Positions 36,001 to 49,517 of a stretch of DNA of 64,000 bases are shown one piece after another (positions within the stretch are counted from its first letter, which is position 1; the number at the start of each line of letters is the position of its first letter). Origin of the DNA: Heliopora coerulea (Eukaryota; Cnidaria; Anthozoa; Scleralcyonacea; Helioporidae); contig JASJOG010000321.1 in the NCBI GenBank assembly GCA_030142905.1, forward strand, positions 124,001 through 188,000, read 5' to 3'. A model generated the notes under the pieces. The model was not told the DNA's origin. It made no database searches and saw only the letters and a list, made by a program, of their open reading frames with translations. The position numbers and the translations under genes were made by a program.

Positions 36001-37715
36001 CAAAACAATGCCTTAAAAGGCCGTGATGACCAAAACAAGTTTTGCTTCGTTTTATAGGGCGCTTACAATCAGGTAGAATGCTTTTAGAGTTCTTTAGATA
36101 TCTATGTACTCTTTACTTTGCTGGTTGTGGATTGGTATACACAGTTTAAAGTGGTTTCGGACGATAATTTTGAAATACTAGATTTATATTTGTACCAAGG
36201 CTGTTGACTGATTTGACGTTATCATTTAACTGATTTGCGAACTAAAAAAGCCTGAAAACACAAGGACTAAAACAGAAATAGATAGATTTTCAACGTCATT
36301 CTTCGTCCTTTTGAGCTCCCTTCCAAGCACACCAAAACTTATGTTGACTTAATTGTGACTTTAAGTCAAGAATCCGCGACGAATACCAAATGAAAAGCTG
36401 AAACTCTAATGATATATAAGCTGTGTGATGGAATTTGCATTGTCAAGTACACAAAAGGCAACGTACGTAGCTAAAATTAGCATGATTCTTGACTGTCAAC
36501 ACGATTCTCAAGCTTCTTAATAATACATCAGAAAGAATGGAATTACGTTTCATGTCTAACGATTGGCAAGAGAAAAGAAAAGCCGTTCCGGTATTTTCTG
36601 CGAAAAATGGATCAGTTTGAGAATACGTCTGAGACGCCAAGCAAAACATTGAAGTTTCCTTACAAAATCTTCGCGTTTCGATGTAACGGTGATTGTTGCG
36701 AAATTGCCTTGGATTTCTGCAGCGCGGGGTCTGGAGCCGCTTCAAAAGATCTCTCTGGAAACAAATTATCAAAGTTAAGTACATGCAGAGATAGGTAACT
36801 AAATCTTATGAAAACACGTGATAACATAAGAATTTCATCCCATTGGCTGCATGAATAGTACGGGTCATGGCAGGGTCATGAAACTAGTTGTTATTCCCTG
36901 CTTTTTACAACTGTTGTTCATTCAAAGAATACTCCGAATCTGAACATCACTCCTTCAGAGGTGAAAATTCCGTTACCCCGAAGAAATTCCGAACTTTCTG
37001 ACGTTAAAATGAATCGTGAGTACACTGTATTTTCAATATATAGATAGAAATATTTATTTCACAAAATCAGAAGCGTTGATTGTCATCTTAATATTCCATA
37101 CCACAACTAGTACCACTCCATCCCAGTGCAATCGTAAGTAGAATTTGAAATAATTGTCGAAAGAATTGGCCACGAAATATACAAAATCAAGCTGTCTCAC
37201 TATGTTAACAAGACAGTAACAAGGTTCCCCGGCGTAGCGTCACGAAAACACAATGTAGTAATACGTTGGATGCGTCTTGAAGCAGTGACAGTATTTACTA
37301 TGGACGTAAAAGTTTGATGCAAAGTTTTATGTCAGGAGGTTTGAATGTACAACAATGTTTTTTTGTTTCCATAACTACGGGCAGCAAATGTATCACTGTA
37401 ATACGATATCAACGGGCGAATTCGTAATCCAAGACAAAACTGTGTGTATACATATTACGTAGGAGAGTCCAAAGGTCGGATGCTACTTTCCTAGATTTGT
37501 TAACATTAAATAACTACGCTAACTGATTGTTTAAAGCAGAGGAGCTCAAAAGCAAGCTTGTTTAGAAAGAGTACCAAAAATAATACCTTGAATATTTCAA
37601 GATTCTAACCAGTCCTAAGGTTTCATTTAAATAAAAAACAATAGGTGAATCACAGGATTTTTCTCCACGCCAGAACTCGAATGAATTAGGGAATTTACAT
37701 GAGCTCATATTATAT
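27100..37715. other. About 10 kb without a supported gene
   Basis: AT-rich sequence. Short open frames are scattered on both strands but none has a recognisable motif, coding-like composition or convincing splice partners. The only marked structure is the perfect hairpin at 31248-31290. Regulatory function cannot be judged from sequence alone. Confidence 0.55.
31248..31290. repeat. Perfect 18-bp hairpin, 7-nt loop
   Basis: CACGCAATAAATAACCCA (31248-31265) and its exact complement (31273-31290). Confidence 0.9.
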
Positions 37716-37821
37716 TACAGTGGAACCCCGTTAATACGGTCACCAACGGGCCATAAAAATCTGGCCGTATTAACGGGGTGGCCGTATTAACGGGGTGAGA
37801 TCAATTTTCACAGCCGACCTC

Positions 37822-38094
37822 TTACGTCATCAAAACCTTGTTGGAGACATCAAGAAAGCCTCGTTTAAACAAAAACTTGCACGTTCTCCATTTTTTTGTG
37901 TCGCTGCTGGCATTAGCCTCGAAAGCTGCTATGATCTCATCACTCCTGTGTAGAATGCATTGAATTTGAGTTCTTCCACGACTAAATTTTTCAGCCAGTT
38001 TTCTTGTACTTATCTGAGGATTTGCATCGCTAAATGTAATCACTTCATATCGCGTTTTCAAGTCAATTTCTTTCCGTTTAAGTTTGCCTGACAT
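37822..38094 (-). CDS. CENP-B/pogo-type N-terminal helix-turn-helix ORF, truncated
   Basis: 90 residues from ATG at 38094. KRKEIDLKTRYEVITF, ISTRKLAEKF and GRTQIQCIL correspond to the CENP-B N-terminal helix-turn-helix that binds the ends of pogo/Tigger elements. After about residue 65 the similarity stops and the ORF ends near the transposon terminus, so the second HTH and the DDE nuclease are missing. It may be a decayed transposase or a short DNA-binding protein kept by the element. Confidence 0.75.
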   Translation of the reverse strand: MSGKLKRKEIDLKTRYEVITFSDANPQISTRKLAEKFSRGRTQIQCILHRSDEIIAAFEANASSDTKKWRTCKFLFKRGFLDVSNKVLMT

Positions 38095-38340
38095 AACAAA
38101 TTAAACTTTCTCACTTGATTCGAGTGAATAGAAAGTCTACTCTCCAAGCGGCGAAATATTGAAACCATACACCTTGCTCGCGACTTTCTCACATTTTCTG
38201 CCATAGTAACCGACAGATTTTTGACAATTCTTTGTCTTACACTTCCCACATTCACACAGAGACATCTGATAAGTTGTTTGCTATACTGTATGATCAACTC
38301 ATTGAGCTGTTGACAAAAACGTGTTCTTGTTTCTCGTCTT

Positions 38341-38811
38341 ATGTGGGATTTAAGTCCAGTCGAATTCGAAGTTCCATCATGGATTCGGGGGTATCATGCG
38401 TACAAGAATTACTGCCAGATCACGAATGAGGAAGTCTTGAACTTGAGGAATGACCCAAATAATGAGCACTACAAGAATGCTATTGAGGTAGTTAGAGACG
38501 GGAGGGTGGTTGGCCATATACCAAAGGGCTTAGCTAACACAAAACAAGGGACAGGCATTGTGAAGCATTTTCTAACAAAAACGAGCAGTAAAGCTGAGGT
38601 CGAGGTGGTTGGAAAAGCTGTTAATTGAGGAGGTGGATATGGTATGGAAGTCCCCTGTGTCAACAAATTTCAGGGACAGAAAAAATATGTCCATTTACTA
38701 CAGAAACTTTTAGACATTGAACGTAATTTATCTGTAAGAAATGAAGCTAAAAAAAGACACGCGGAGCAGGAAGAAAAGTGTAGAAGTAGAAAAGCTAATA
38801 AAAGTCGTTAA
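38341..38811 (+). pseudogene. HIRAN-domain-like ORF with one in-frame stop, inside pogo-like element
   Basis: From ATG 38341 the frame reads through VPSWIRGYHAYKNY, NEHYKNAIEVVRDGRVVGHIP, then TGA at 38626-38628, then continues in the same frame with GGGYGMEVPCVNKFQGQ...LLQKLL and a Lys/Arg-rich tail to TAA at 38809-38811. The DGxxVGHIP core and the following pattern resemble HIRAN domains, which in HLTF bind 3' ends of single-stranded DNA. It is divergent from the HTH ORF, with about 246 bp between the two start codons. The single stop suggests recent decay, or this copy is one of many. Confidence 0.6.
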
Positions 38812-39224
38812 ATTAAACGCTCCATATTTTTTCTATTGCTTTAATGCTTTGCGCATTTAACTATAGCGCATATTGTTAAGATTCAAAATTCAAATACCAT
38901 ACTGTATTAAAACTAAAAGGAATGCATGCCTTTGATGTTATAACAACAACACAAGCACAAACATAATAACATTTGTATGTACGCCCACTAATAGTATCTC
39001 AAATTATATTTCCATCTGTCGACACTAGAGTGACCGTATTAACGGGGTTATTTCTTAACTTTGGAACATTACAATGTGACCGTTGGCCGTATTAACGAGG
39101 TGGCCGTATTAACAAGGTATCTTTATTGGGAAATGTATTGACGTTTTGCCGGGACAAAAAAAAGTGACCGTAATATCGAGGTGGCCGTATTAACGAGGTG
39201 GCCGTAAGGCGGGGTTCCACTGTA

Positions 39225-42200
39225 AAAGGTTCACCTTGCCTGTGATTGGATTATTTCTACATGACGCTAACTCTTCCGTTCATCACGTGCGCACATGAGA
39301 AGAGAAAACCTGTTGTGCTTTTTATCTATGTCTTGCAAAAAAACAGCAGGTGACAGATCCTTAAAGAGCCTTGTTAAGCAAGCAAAGATAAAAAATAAAA
39401 AAAGGCGCAAAACAAAGATGCGTTATTCGTTATTAATTTGCAGTTATAGCGAGTGGGTTTCGCTCAACAAGGATTTCGCTTAGTCGGGGACTGGGGGATA
39501 ATTTAGAATTAAATACTGACTTAAAAGATCACTTTCTTCCATAGAAACAGATGAGAACCATTTGCTCTACGAATGATCCTTTAACAGCCAACCTAACAGT
39601 CAATACGATAAAGGTATGCAACCATTTCGGTTGATCAACATAATTAGTTAACTGAAAGAGGTAAAGTGTTTACTAACAAAAGACCGAGTGGACCATCACC
39701 TGACCAAAGACGGAGCGAATATTTTTAATTTCACACCATCCACGTAGCAAGGTTTACAAAATGGTTTCGCGGAACTGGTGTGTTTGATATTTACGATTGT
39801 TATTGAGGAGCCCAGTAGTAAGAAATAGAAGATCGTAAATATGGTTTATTGCGTTAGTTTAAAGACATACCTGAACGCAGCAACAACATATCGATGTGCC
39901 AAAGAAATAATCACGTGAGGCTTCATTTTATATGTATTAAACAAAGCTCACGGAGTATGTATCGTTTGATTTAATTTGGAGTCTCAATAAAACAATAAAC
40001 GGCCAGCCTGAACGTTCAAATAGCTTGTTTAGTCGACGTATATATTTAATACTAAATGACAGTAAACACACGAACCTTGCTTCTGTTATAACCTCAACCA
40101 AGGACATCCATTACGGCACTTAGCGAGCACTCATTACCGCTATCAAAACTGAAAATAAAACTATTACGCAAATTATTGAATTTGAAAGTACTCTTCAGCT
40201 AACTGAACAGTGTCCACTTGAGACATTTCAATAAAAATAATAAGCGATAATTTAAGGATCTATCCTTAGTAAATTAGTTTAAATAAATTAGTTTATCCTT
40301 AATAAACTAGTTATAAGTTGATCCATAAATAAATCAGTTCAATCTTTACCTTAAGAAACCGCAGTTAGGTAATTCATCACCCTGAACTGTGAAAGAGGAT
40401 TGCCTCTGATCTCCATTAAACTTTAGATCTCGCTATCTCAGCAATATTTGTTACGCAACCTGTTTACACGTATTATATCATCGTTGGTATAAATATCTTT
40501 TGTTCCCCGAAGGTTGATAGATAAATTATCAATCTTATTAAGATATTCATGTACTTTCTGCCTAAATTTCACTATTTCTCTATGCTATTCGGACAAGTTC
40601 GAGATTCTTTAGAAACTTCATCAAAGATGATATAAGTCGGTTACATAGCTCGCTCTCCGTCACGGTATATACCTTCACTTAACACGGAACGCAAGATTGA
40701 AGTTTGAAAGCACTGCCTAACCATAGCCTAACGAAAGCCTGAAAGGTTGAAGGCCTTTTCCACAGAATAACAGTGACCTCAAGCGAAAACACCAAGCCGC
40801 TCGAAATCACGATTGTAAAAAAGGCAAGTCTTCTTAATGCGTTGAAATATCTTATACTTTTACCATATAACTTAAACAATATCGGCGTAACAATAGCATC
40901 CCATGAAGGTCTCTATAAACCGAAAAACTATATTTTGCAGTCTGCAGTATGTTTTTAATATTAGGAAATCTTCCAGCATCGCAGCCTTAAATTGGCCAGC
41001 GTGGAAGGTTGGGATGGTGCCGTGTTAAGACACATACAGTTTCAGAATGTGCTACAGATTTCTTGAAAGAGCAAAGCTAAGTGCATAACTTATCGAAATG
41101 AGGTAAACAATCCTAACACACTTCCGCGTTCAAAATTAATCGCATCGCTACAACTGGAGAATAAACTAAAGAACTGAGAGTTCTTTGGGGTAATAGCGTC
41201 GTATATATTTAATAAAAACCTGAGATTTTTCTTGTGTACATAAAAATATAAGTGATCAAAGGGAAAATACCAATCTGCAGTTCAATTATTCTCTGAACCA
41301 GTCCCCTCAGATATAAGCTGCACCGCCGACAGTTATATTTTTGCCGTTCACTTCCCTTCATCAAGTGACGACTTGCTGAAGCAGTCTACTAAATCTATCG
41401 AACAAGAGAAATCAAACTGTTAAACTGATGCTCATCAAAGTTTCCACTCCAGTCTGGCCTTGCTGCATTCATACTCTAAAATCAAGTTATGATTACCGTC
41501 GTAAAAAGCTCAAAACACAACATCTTTCCGACAAACAGAATACTGTAAGCTTAGATTGTAGTGCTTAGCGTGGTGAAGTCTGTTACAGTTTGGTAACGCA
41601 AATTTTCACCTTCTTCAAACCACAGCAATAGCAGCTATAGCGACGAGTATTTAAATTGCCATAAACGGAGGATGAGGGCCACAGTGTATTATCATCAAGG
41701 TTTTAATGCTTTGGAAAGTACGCTCACCTTTCGTTTTCACAGTATTTGTCTACAATGTGCTCTCTGCAGGAAGATCTTGTCACTTTGACTCCCACTCTTG
41801 CCACGTCCCCTCGCTATTTGCATACCTTTTGAGTTCTATTTCAGTATCACTCCAATTGTTTCGCTGGTGCTTCTGGCAAAGACCGTAAAAATGCACCATG
41901 ATTCAATTTACTATAGAATAGAACTTCTTAGAAGAGAAGAAAATATTCTTTCACCTTCACGTTTCCTGGTAAGGTGACGTCTGTAATACTTTCCCTAATA
42001 CTAGCCATTTCGTAGAGAAAGTAAGATGCTGCGAGGTAAACAGACATGTTTGTCTGTCTACAATTAAGTCGTTCGGGATCATGTCAAGTTCAGTCCTCTG
42101 CATTGTTTCTTCGTTTATTAAAAGCCACGAAACTTCTGACCCTAACCGTAACAAGTGGGTTTCTACACATTTTCGTTGTTTTAAAAAAAAAAAAAAAAAA

Positions 42201-45186
42201 AAGCAAGAAATGTCGCTGACCATACGATAGCGAGGGCTCAAAACTATCCCAACATATGGAAATCCTATTTCAGAATCATCCTCAGGGTATTATGAAACGA
42301 TACTTCACAATTAACCTACACTGCTGAAGTCAACTGAAAAATGTTGACTCGAGCGTGATTTGAACTCGCACCTCCGGGATACCGGTTTGGGATAATCCTC
42401 GATTGCAAGATTAGTACTGCCACTCGCCTAATGGCTCGAAGCACTAGTCAGTTATGGTTAGTATGCACAACCAACGTTGTAAAATAGTATATAATGTGCA
42501 TTATTCATGGAATACAACAGACGATAAGTAAACGTCCGTCAAACTCAAAACCTTAGAAAGTGCTTCTGAATCCCAAACAATGTGCATTATTCGAGAAGTA
42601 TGATAAACGATATGTAAGTGTTCGTCAAACTCAAATTTTCAGAAAATGTTTCTCACTCCCAAACATTGTGCAGTATTCTGAGAGTATGACAGACAACATC
42701 TGACCGGTCTTCAAACTCAAATCCACAAAAATTCTTTCTGGGCTCCGGACAGAGATTGAGCCCCCAACCTTCTGAGACGCTTTTACAATTTGATTACCGG
42801 GACTACGATGGAAGGCTGTAAAGTTACAAATGTGTGTTGGTTTGACTGGTGACACAGTTGTGATGACACAGTTTCGGTTTTAAATCATAACGGTATCAAG
42901 TACGCACGGTCTCAATGTATTTAACTGAGAAGACGAGGTCTCACCATTTCTTTGTGTTAATGCTTAGTTTTCACTTTCTTTTCGATTATCTCAAGCATTT
43001 CGTTAGTGATCCGTTCACAGAATAGCGAAATGACACAAGCAGCGACACTCACACAGTTACAGCTTGCTGTCGATGACAAACTAGTTGTTTCAGCTCTTTT
43101 ATTCCCCCAGCGCTGACTGGTCTACTCAGTATTCGGATAAGAATATACGAAGTCGTAAAAAATCTTTCTAATAACGATTATAACTGGTTGTACAGCTGTT
43201 TCATGCAGTGCGCCGGAACAGAGAATTTTGCATCTTTTAAAACTACCTGGCACATCAACAAAACCCAGACGATTCTAGATATTTGAGTGGTCTATAAAAT
43301 CATCTAATGCGACTTCAGAGAGCTAGATTTATCATTGAGGAACAGACGCTTTACATGAAGTATTTGCCTTTTCGTGGAAAATTAGCCTCAGTGAAATGCA
43401 TTACCCTCCATATTCTTGATTTCAACAGTGCATTGACTGATGTGTACACTTCCACGTTGCTAAGGCGAACTGAGAATGCTAAATAACATTCAACAGGGAG
43501 GAAGGCAGCGGTCACGCGCCCTTATAACCGAATTTCATTTGACAACAAATAAGAAATTAATAATTTTTAGCCTCTAAGATACCCTCACCAACATCAATAT
43601 TGTTCACACGACTTTACCGAAAGCATTTCAAACGTTTTCATGACGACGATCGATGACACGGAGAATGTAGAGAGCTTTCGATTGTGTCATATGTTACGAT
43701 TTTATAGAGAAAAATATCCTGACTGGGCAAGATGAAATTAAGTTTGGCGCTAAAACTTATTTCACGCCAGTAGGTCGAAGTAGACCAAAATGTTAAGAGT
43801 TAGTTAAGACGGAAATGTTGATGGAAGAGTGCTTTCAGTTACGCATGCCTTGACACTTGTCCCGCCTTAACGAAATATTCCTGTTAAGAAGAACATCTCG
43901 GCATAAAAGGCGAGACCTCGCCAGAAAAAAAGTATCCTGTTTAGCTGGGACAAGACAAGCTTCCCGCGTAATCGCAAATTGACTTTAACAATAGGCTGAT
44001 CGTGGGAGTAGGATCTTGGCAAAATGTTCTGTCCTGGCAACGCGGGAAGATTTTCTCCATATAATCAGGGAAAAGAATACTCGCAGCCCACAACGGTTAG
44101 AGAACAATAATTTTTTGCCTATGTTCTACCCAAGTATTACGGCAGTAACCTCTGGTGAAGTATGACACAAAATAACTTGGCCAAGCGCTTAGCAGTCACG
44201 TACTAAAAATGAATCATTTGACTCCGGCACAACTAAGTTTCATCACAGCGATTTACATAACGTAACAAGGAAAGTATGAACAAATTGACAATGGCTAGCC
44301 CGGCAAATCGTAACTTTGTTCTTCGTGAATTCTTGATTATAACCATTATACTTCCGAAAAATGCTACACCCATGACACCGTGTTTATGGCTATCCAATTC
44401 TAAGAATTATAAAGCGTTGCATTACCGGGAAGCTTGATTTATTTAAAACAGCTCGATCAAGCTTGATTTATTTAAAACAGTGACATGTTTTTAGCAGCTA
44501 GTGAACACGCCAACACAGAAAAATCGCGAGATGTAAGTCTCCATTTTATGAATAAGCAGCGTAGACCTAACGAAACGAACTGCGAAAAAGTTTTGTATAC
44601 CACAACTCAGGCTTGAACACGGTTTTCAAGCCTGAAAGTGATAACAAGACTAGTCAACAGATATTAGACGCCGGCTGTTTCGTTTTAACAACCTACACTA
44701 GACAACGACAAAAAATATCCCAGTGACCTGGACCCATGTGATGTTACAGACGTTTGCAGGAAAACCTAAAGCTAAACTGGAACTTTCTAGCATAAATATG
44801 TCAAAGTGATCCGAGAAATGAGGAAGAAAATTTCAGTGGTAATGTCTAAAAGAAGCAGTCTTACCGAACTCAATGTTGAGTAGACGCAATTTCAATTATA
44901 AATGTATTCCACAGCTATATGATACAATTATGAAGGATGTAGTATATTTCCATTTCAACTTTAAAGATCTGCTGAAACTCTTCTTGGAGTTACGAGGAAG
45001 TCTCAAAGCACAGCTGCATGGTCTGCCATTACACCCACTTAGGATCGCGGGGCATGATGATACGGTCTCCAGGGAAGGCAGATGTCTTCCTCACATCATT
45101 AGCATGCATACAGTACCATATGCAACGTTTGTCGTTAAAGAGTTGACATCAGAATTTAGAGAACATGTAAATTAAATTGAGACGTG
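39225..45186. other. Non-coding stretch with one SINE-like piece
   Basis: No supported gene. It contains a tRNA-like SINE fragment (42345-42440), a poly-A run at about 42182-42201 on the plus strand, and a 22-bp direct repeat (AAGCTTGATTTATTTAAAACAG) at about 44430 and 44459. An open frame at 44873-45175 was not recognised. Confidence 0.5.
42345..42440 (-). mobile_element. tRNA-like SINE fragment
   Basis: On the minus strand, TTAGGCGAGTGG resembles a pol III A box and GCGAGTTCAAATCACGC a B box, about 60 bp apart with a long variable-arm-like insert. The stem pairing is too irregular for a functional tRNA. Confidence 0.45.
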
Positions 45187-45424
45187 TTATTTTCCTCGAT
45201 GTTGGTTCGAGATATCACGGGTAAAAATTAAGGAAATTTTTCTTCCGGAGCACGGAGGATTGGTGTGAGTTATCGGGACTTTCGAGTTACCCAAGGTTCG
45301 AGATACCCGACGTAAAATACCAGTTATACAGGAGCAAATGATCGGGACCTGGCCTAAAGTTCGAGATAATGAAGACATTTGAGATATCCGGGCTTTGAGA
45401 TAATGGAAGTCCACTGTATATCAA
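45187..45424 (-). mobile_element. Single terminus of a pogo-like MITE
   Basis: Read on the minus strand from 45419 it begins ACAGTGGACTTCCATTATCTC and repeats TCTCGAAC/ATCTCGAA units, the style of a pogo-type terminus with subterminal repeats. No matching second end was found nearby. Confidence 0.45.
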
Positions 45425-46230
45425 TTAACCAACCCAAAATGAATAAAAGAACGTAACATTGACCGAAAAACGCCCAGAATACAAGAGGAAACGTTAGGAA
45501 TCCAAAAGTTTCCGGGTTCCACATGTAGACTTTGTTTTTAGCTGGTTGACCTCCACCCTTCTCGAACATTACCGGGGTACCACCCCTTACCAAAGTAAGC
45601 GGCGAAGAAAAGTACACTTTACACTTGAACATGGCGCGTTATACCGTACTACAGTATAACCAAACGCCAAAACCCAGTTTGTGAGTGCGTTTAACCCTTG
45701 TCTGATATATAACTCTTCGCATATAGACGATTTACGTAAGCAAGGAGTTAAGTAGTTCTTCTCAGCATGCTGGGTATTGTCAGAGTCTTCATATACATAT
45801 ACAATAGAATATCATATGTCGTTCCTTTTAGTGTAGGGTTCTCTAGTACGTAGATAGCGGAGCCAGTACAATATTTGTAGGCAAGTTTCCTTCGCGTCAA
45901 TTGTAAATATAGTCTTCCTGTACCGATGGTATAAAGTAAAGCGTTTTGTAAATTACAGGTAGGTTTTTAAGTAACAGATAAACCATGTCTTGTCTGAGGT
46001 CTGCGTGAGAGTTCGGCGTTGCGGCTCGTTATATAGGGAAAACCCCCATGCTGGTAATTAACATCATTGAGAAACATACGTCTTTAACCGAGGTTAACTC
46101 TTTCTCGGCCAAGACTTCTCTTCTTGACGAATAAAATCTTTTGGAATTGGTAGAAACAAGACGAATGTAAACGGCAATACTTCGACCTTATTTCAAAGTC
46201 ATTGTCAAATCTTTCCCTCTTCTTTCGATT

Positions 46231-46330
46231 GTGAAGATGGCCGCTTCTGAGGCCATCGCTGAGGACGTCGAAACGTCAGTCACGAACAGTTTTTCTCCAG
46301 GCTACTCTAACCTGGACGAACAACTTTCAA
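46231..46330 (+). repeat. Dispersed CGAAACGTCAGTCAC repeat, single copy
   Basis: AAGATGGCCGCTTCTGAGGCC...GACGTCGAAACGTCAGTCAC...CTAACCTGGACGA matches the arm of the foldback at 6879-6960. Here it stands alone. Confidence 0.7.
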
Positions 46331-46984
46331 CAATAAGTAAAAATTCTGTAGTACCCATCAGCTGGAAGATCCTAGGTTCAGTGCTCTTAAGTGTTTCTAA
46401 GCAGCAAATATTTACATGAGAAACATGTTTGATTCAAATTGTGGGCTACCATGGTTATTGAACCATGGGTAGAAATAGGATTTACAAAAGTTGAGGAGCA
46501 AATACTGAAATTTTCTGAATCTATCCTGACTGAAAGGGTCTTTGTGGAACCCTTCATTTTCTCTTAAAGAATTACATCAAGTCTAAGGTATTACATTCCT
46601 CCAAATATACAGTACATAATCTACAACACAAGCAATTCAGTTGTTTACATGCAACCAACCTTGTTTCATTGAACAAAATTTCAATCACCCTATGCATGAC
46701 CAGACTGACTGACCACTGTTTTCATTAGTCCACAGCTCCTTTTAAGTCTAAATTTGAATTTAAAATCTGTTTCACATAAATACTGTCATATATCTGTAGT
46801 CTAAATCACTTGGATTTTGCTGGAAATGAAGAAACAAACAAGCTTTTCAAAAGCCTGTGTATTACAAGAAGAGAAAAAGGGTCATTTCATTAGTTGGTGA
46901 AATATATTACTATTTTGATAACTTAACATGTGATGCAATCTAAGCATATTATTTCCAATGATGTAATTGTGGTAGCTTGGTTGT

Positions 46985-47165
46985 TATGTTCTTAATACGC
47001 ACGCTCTCAAGCTGTTCTCTCAGAAAAACTCTCTGAGTCCCTGATGGAAATTGAACATGTAACCTTCTAATCACTGGCAATCAGAAGGTTACAGGTTCAA
47101 TTCCCGTCAGGAACTCAGAGTTTTTCTGAGAGAACAGCTTGAGAGCATGTGCATTGAGAACATAT
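46985..47165. repeat. Long foldback containing a B-box-like motif
   Basis: Arms of about 85 bp (46985-47072 and 47080-47165), imperfect only at scattered bases. The right arm includes GGTTCAATTCCCGTCAGG, which looks like a tRNA T-arm/B box, so the arms may derive from two inverted tRNA-derived retroposons. Confidence 0.75.
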
Positions 47166-49509
47166 TATTTCCACCAAAGTAATCCTTCTTTATTGTCTTA
47201 CACTTCCTGTCAATAAGCAGATTTCCCAAATGGATTATCTATTAATATGCTGGAAACTGCAAGCTCATCAAATATAAATAAATAATGGTGAACTCACTGG
47301 AAACATGTAACAACGAAACAGCATTCCTCTGGTGTGAGTGTTTACTTAACAGATTTTATCATCACATAGTTTTACAAAAATTCTTATGACAGAAGAAGCC
47401 CTTGTGGCTAATAACCATGTGGTTGAGAAAACAAGATTCGCCAGTCAGTATAAATCAGTCCATTTAGTAATATAAGCACTCATGACTGCAAGATGTTTAT
47501 CAATGGATTCATTGTGTTTCATTTTCACAAAATATCACATCATTCTGATTCAGGAATTTGACATTCATTATCTTTAAGTTCCTTCTTTAATTTCCTGACT
47601 GTAACAATAGCTTCAGGATTGATAACTGATGCTACATAATGTTTTGATACTCTGTTGTTATTTTATATTGGTGGTTGGCAGACATACAAGTATGCATTAT
47701 ATATTGCTAATGAGAACAGCTGTTTTGTTTTCCATTTTCACATATTTTACCCTTTAACCTCAATGCTGGCCAAGAGTTGATGAGAAGAAACATCTTCTGT
47801 TAACCACAAGAAAATAACAAAATAATGGTATGCAGTTAGACAGGATTAAACCCAGTTTATTTCAAGTAATTTAGTTTCTGGCAAAGATTCTCATTCTATT
47901 TCTAAGAAGATTTACTAATGTCTTCATTATTAATCACTTATAACCATATTGACATCTGTTTTATGATTCAAATCCAATCAGTTCAACTGAGTAGGTCTCA
48001 AAGGGTAATGTACAGTTATATATGTTAGCTGAGATGGAAATTCCAAGCTGGTAATGAAAGATATGGCATAAATTATGCTGAACTTTTAAACTTCTTAGCT
48101 TCATGATTCATCATACTGACCTCTAAAATATTACCATCAAGTAAATACATATACTACACATTTTATCGACGCCCCATTACCCTTCTGTTGTGATGCATGG
48201 GAATACGTAAATGAATGCAACTTTCACCGAAATAAGTTTAATATTAAAACAGATATTATTAACTAAATTTTAATATTATTATTGTCGTGTTAGTATTTTT
48301 AATGTCATAGGATAGATGACAGGATGCACATTGATAACAGCATATTTATGTTGAAGTGTTTTTATCCTGTTTAAATATTCGTTTTAATAATAATAATAAT
48401 AATAATAATGTGCAAATTACTGTTGCACGACACCTTCAAAATGAACTATCACTCATAATTTGCATTTTATGCGAGACGTGCTATAAGCCTGGTAGCACGG
48501 CCTTTTCTCTGTGCAAAAGAAGGCACAGCTCATAGAGTGAAAGACATGCCTCTAAGTCAAGAGACAGTAAACCTAATTTTCAAAAAAGAAATAACCAGAT
48601 ACAAAGTCTAAAACTAACAACGTGATTCTAGCTCAAGTGCTGTGATGGCAACGCAATTTTAAAGGTAGGGTATACGTGTGATAGTAATGTAAGTTAAGTT
48701 GGTTTGTTAATAATCTATGGCAGTTCACCGTGTTTGGCGACAATTCAAAGGTGAAATTGTACGGGTGTGCTTTAAGAAAACATCATACATTCAGCCTTAG
48801 TAGGAAATAAATTATATGGTTCATGATGGCTTGACGAAAAACGACATGAATCATTTCTAAGTCTATGAAGAACGGACTATCCAACTTGATGTCAAAGAGC
48901 AAAATATGTTGTAAAGTACCTTTGTCGTTCTTGACCTCAGTGCATTTTTACCGAATATACACAAAATTTTACAATTGAACTGTCACAAGGAAGGCAAGGG
49001 ATGAATTGTCGCACGCGATCATTTGCCTTGAGATATGCGATTATTTGTTAACAACATGTCTTATGCATCTGGACGGACAATCTTATACGACAATCACTGA
49101 GAGGTCCGTCATGAAAGACCAAGGAAGGTTTTAGAGCGAAGGTAAAATGCTGTAATTGTCAGAACACCACAAAATAAACTGTTCATCAAAATAAAAGTAA
49201 AATATTGCGTAGGCAGCGTTGAACGTCATGTAAAAAGCCAAGAGTTAAGGAGACTTAGGAGGGGATTGAATTCCTTGTAATTACACAAATTAATCGAAAT
49301 ACTTACTTTAAATTTCAACTGTTTACTTTGTAATATACTTTGCTTCGCCTTTATCCAGAAGTAAACTCATGTGCTCGCCGCACAGAGATAATCAATCATC
49401 AGCAATGGGTGCCAGCGTAGGTAGTCGAGAATAACAGGATGCGATAACTTTGGGTGAAGCAAAAACCTGCTTTGCTTCCCCCAAAGTTACCGCATTCTGA
49501 TGACCAATC
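47166..49509. other. No gene seen; short (TAA)n at about 48388-48408
   Basis: AT-rich unremarkable sequence without supported open frames. Confidence 0.55.
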
Positions 49510-49517
49510 AGCCACGT

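Larger units (their letters stand above)
37718..39222. mobile_element. Pogo/Tigger-like DNA transposon, 1505 bp
   Basis: Terminal inverted repeats CAGTGGAACCCCG at 37718 and CGGGGTTCCACTG ending 39222, flanked by TA on both sides (37716-37717, 39223-39224), the target duplication of Tc1/mariner/pogo elements. Subterminal repeats GGCCGTATTAACGNGGT occur about twice on the left and several times on the right. Inside are a CENP-B-type HTH ORF (-) and a HIRAN-like ORF (+). No DDE catalytic region is present, so it would need a transposase in trans. Confidence 0.9.

Noticed and set aside
44873..45175. 100-codon open frame beginning MLSRRNFNYK
   Set aside because: No recognised domain and no convincing splice partners, and it sits against a transposon terminus. 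Not enough to call a gene.
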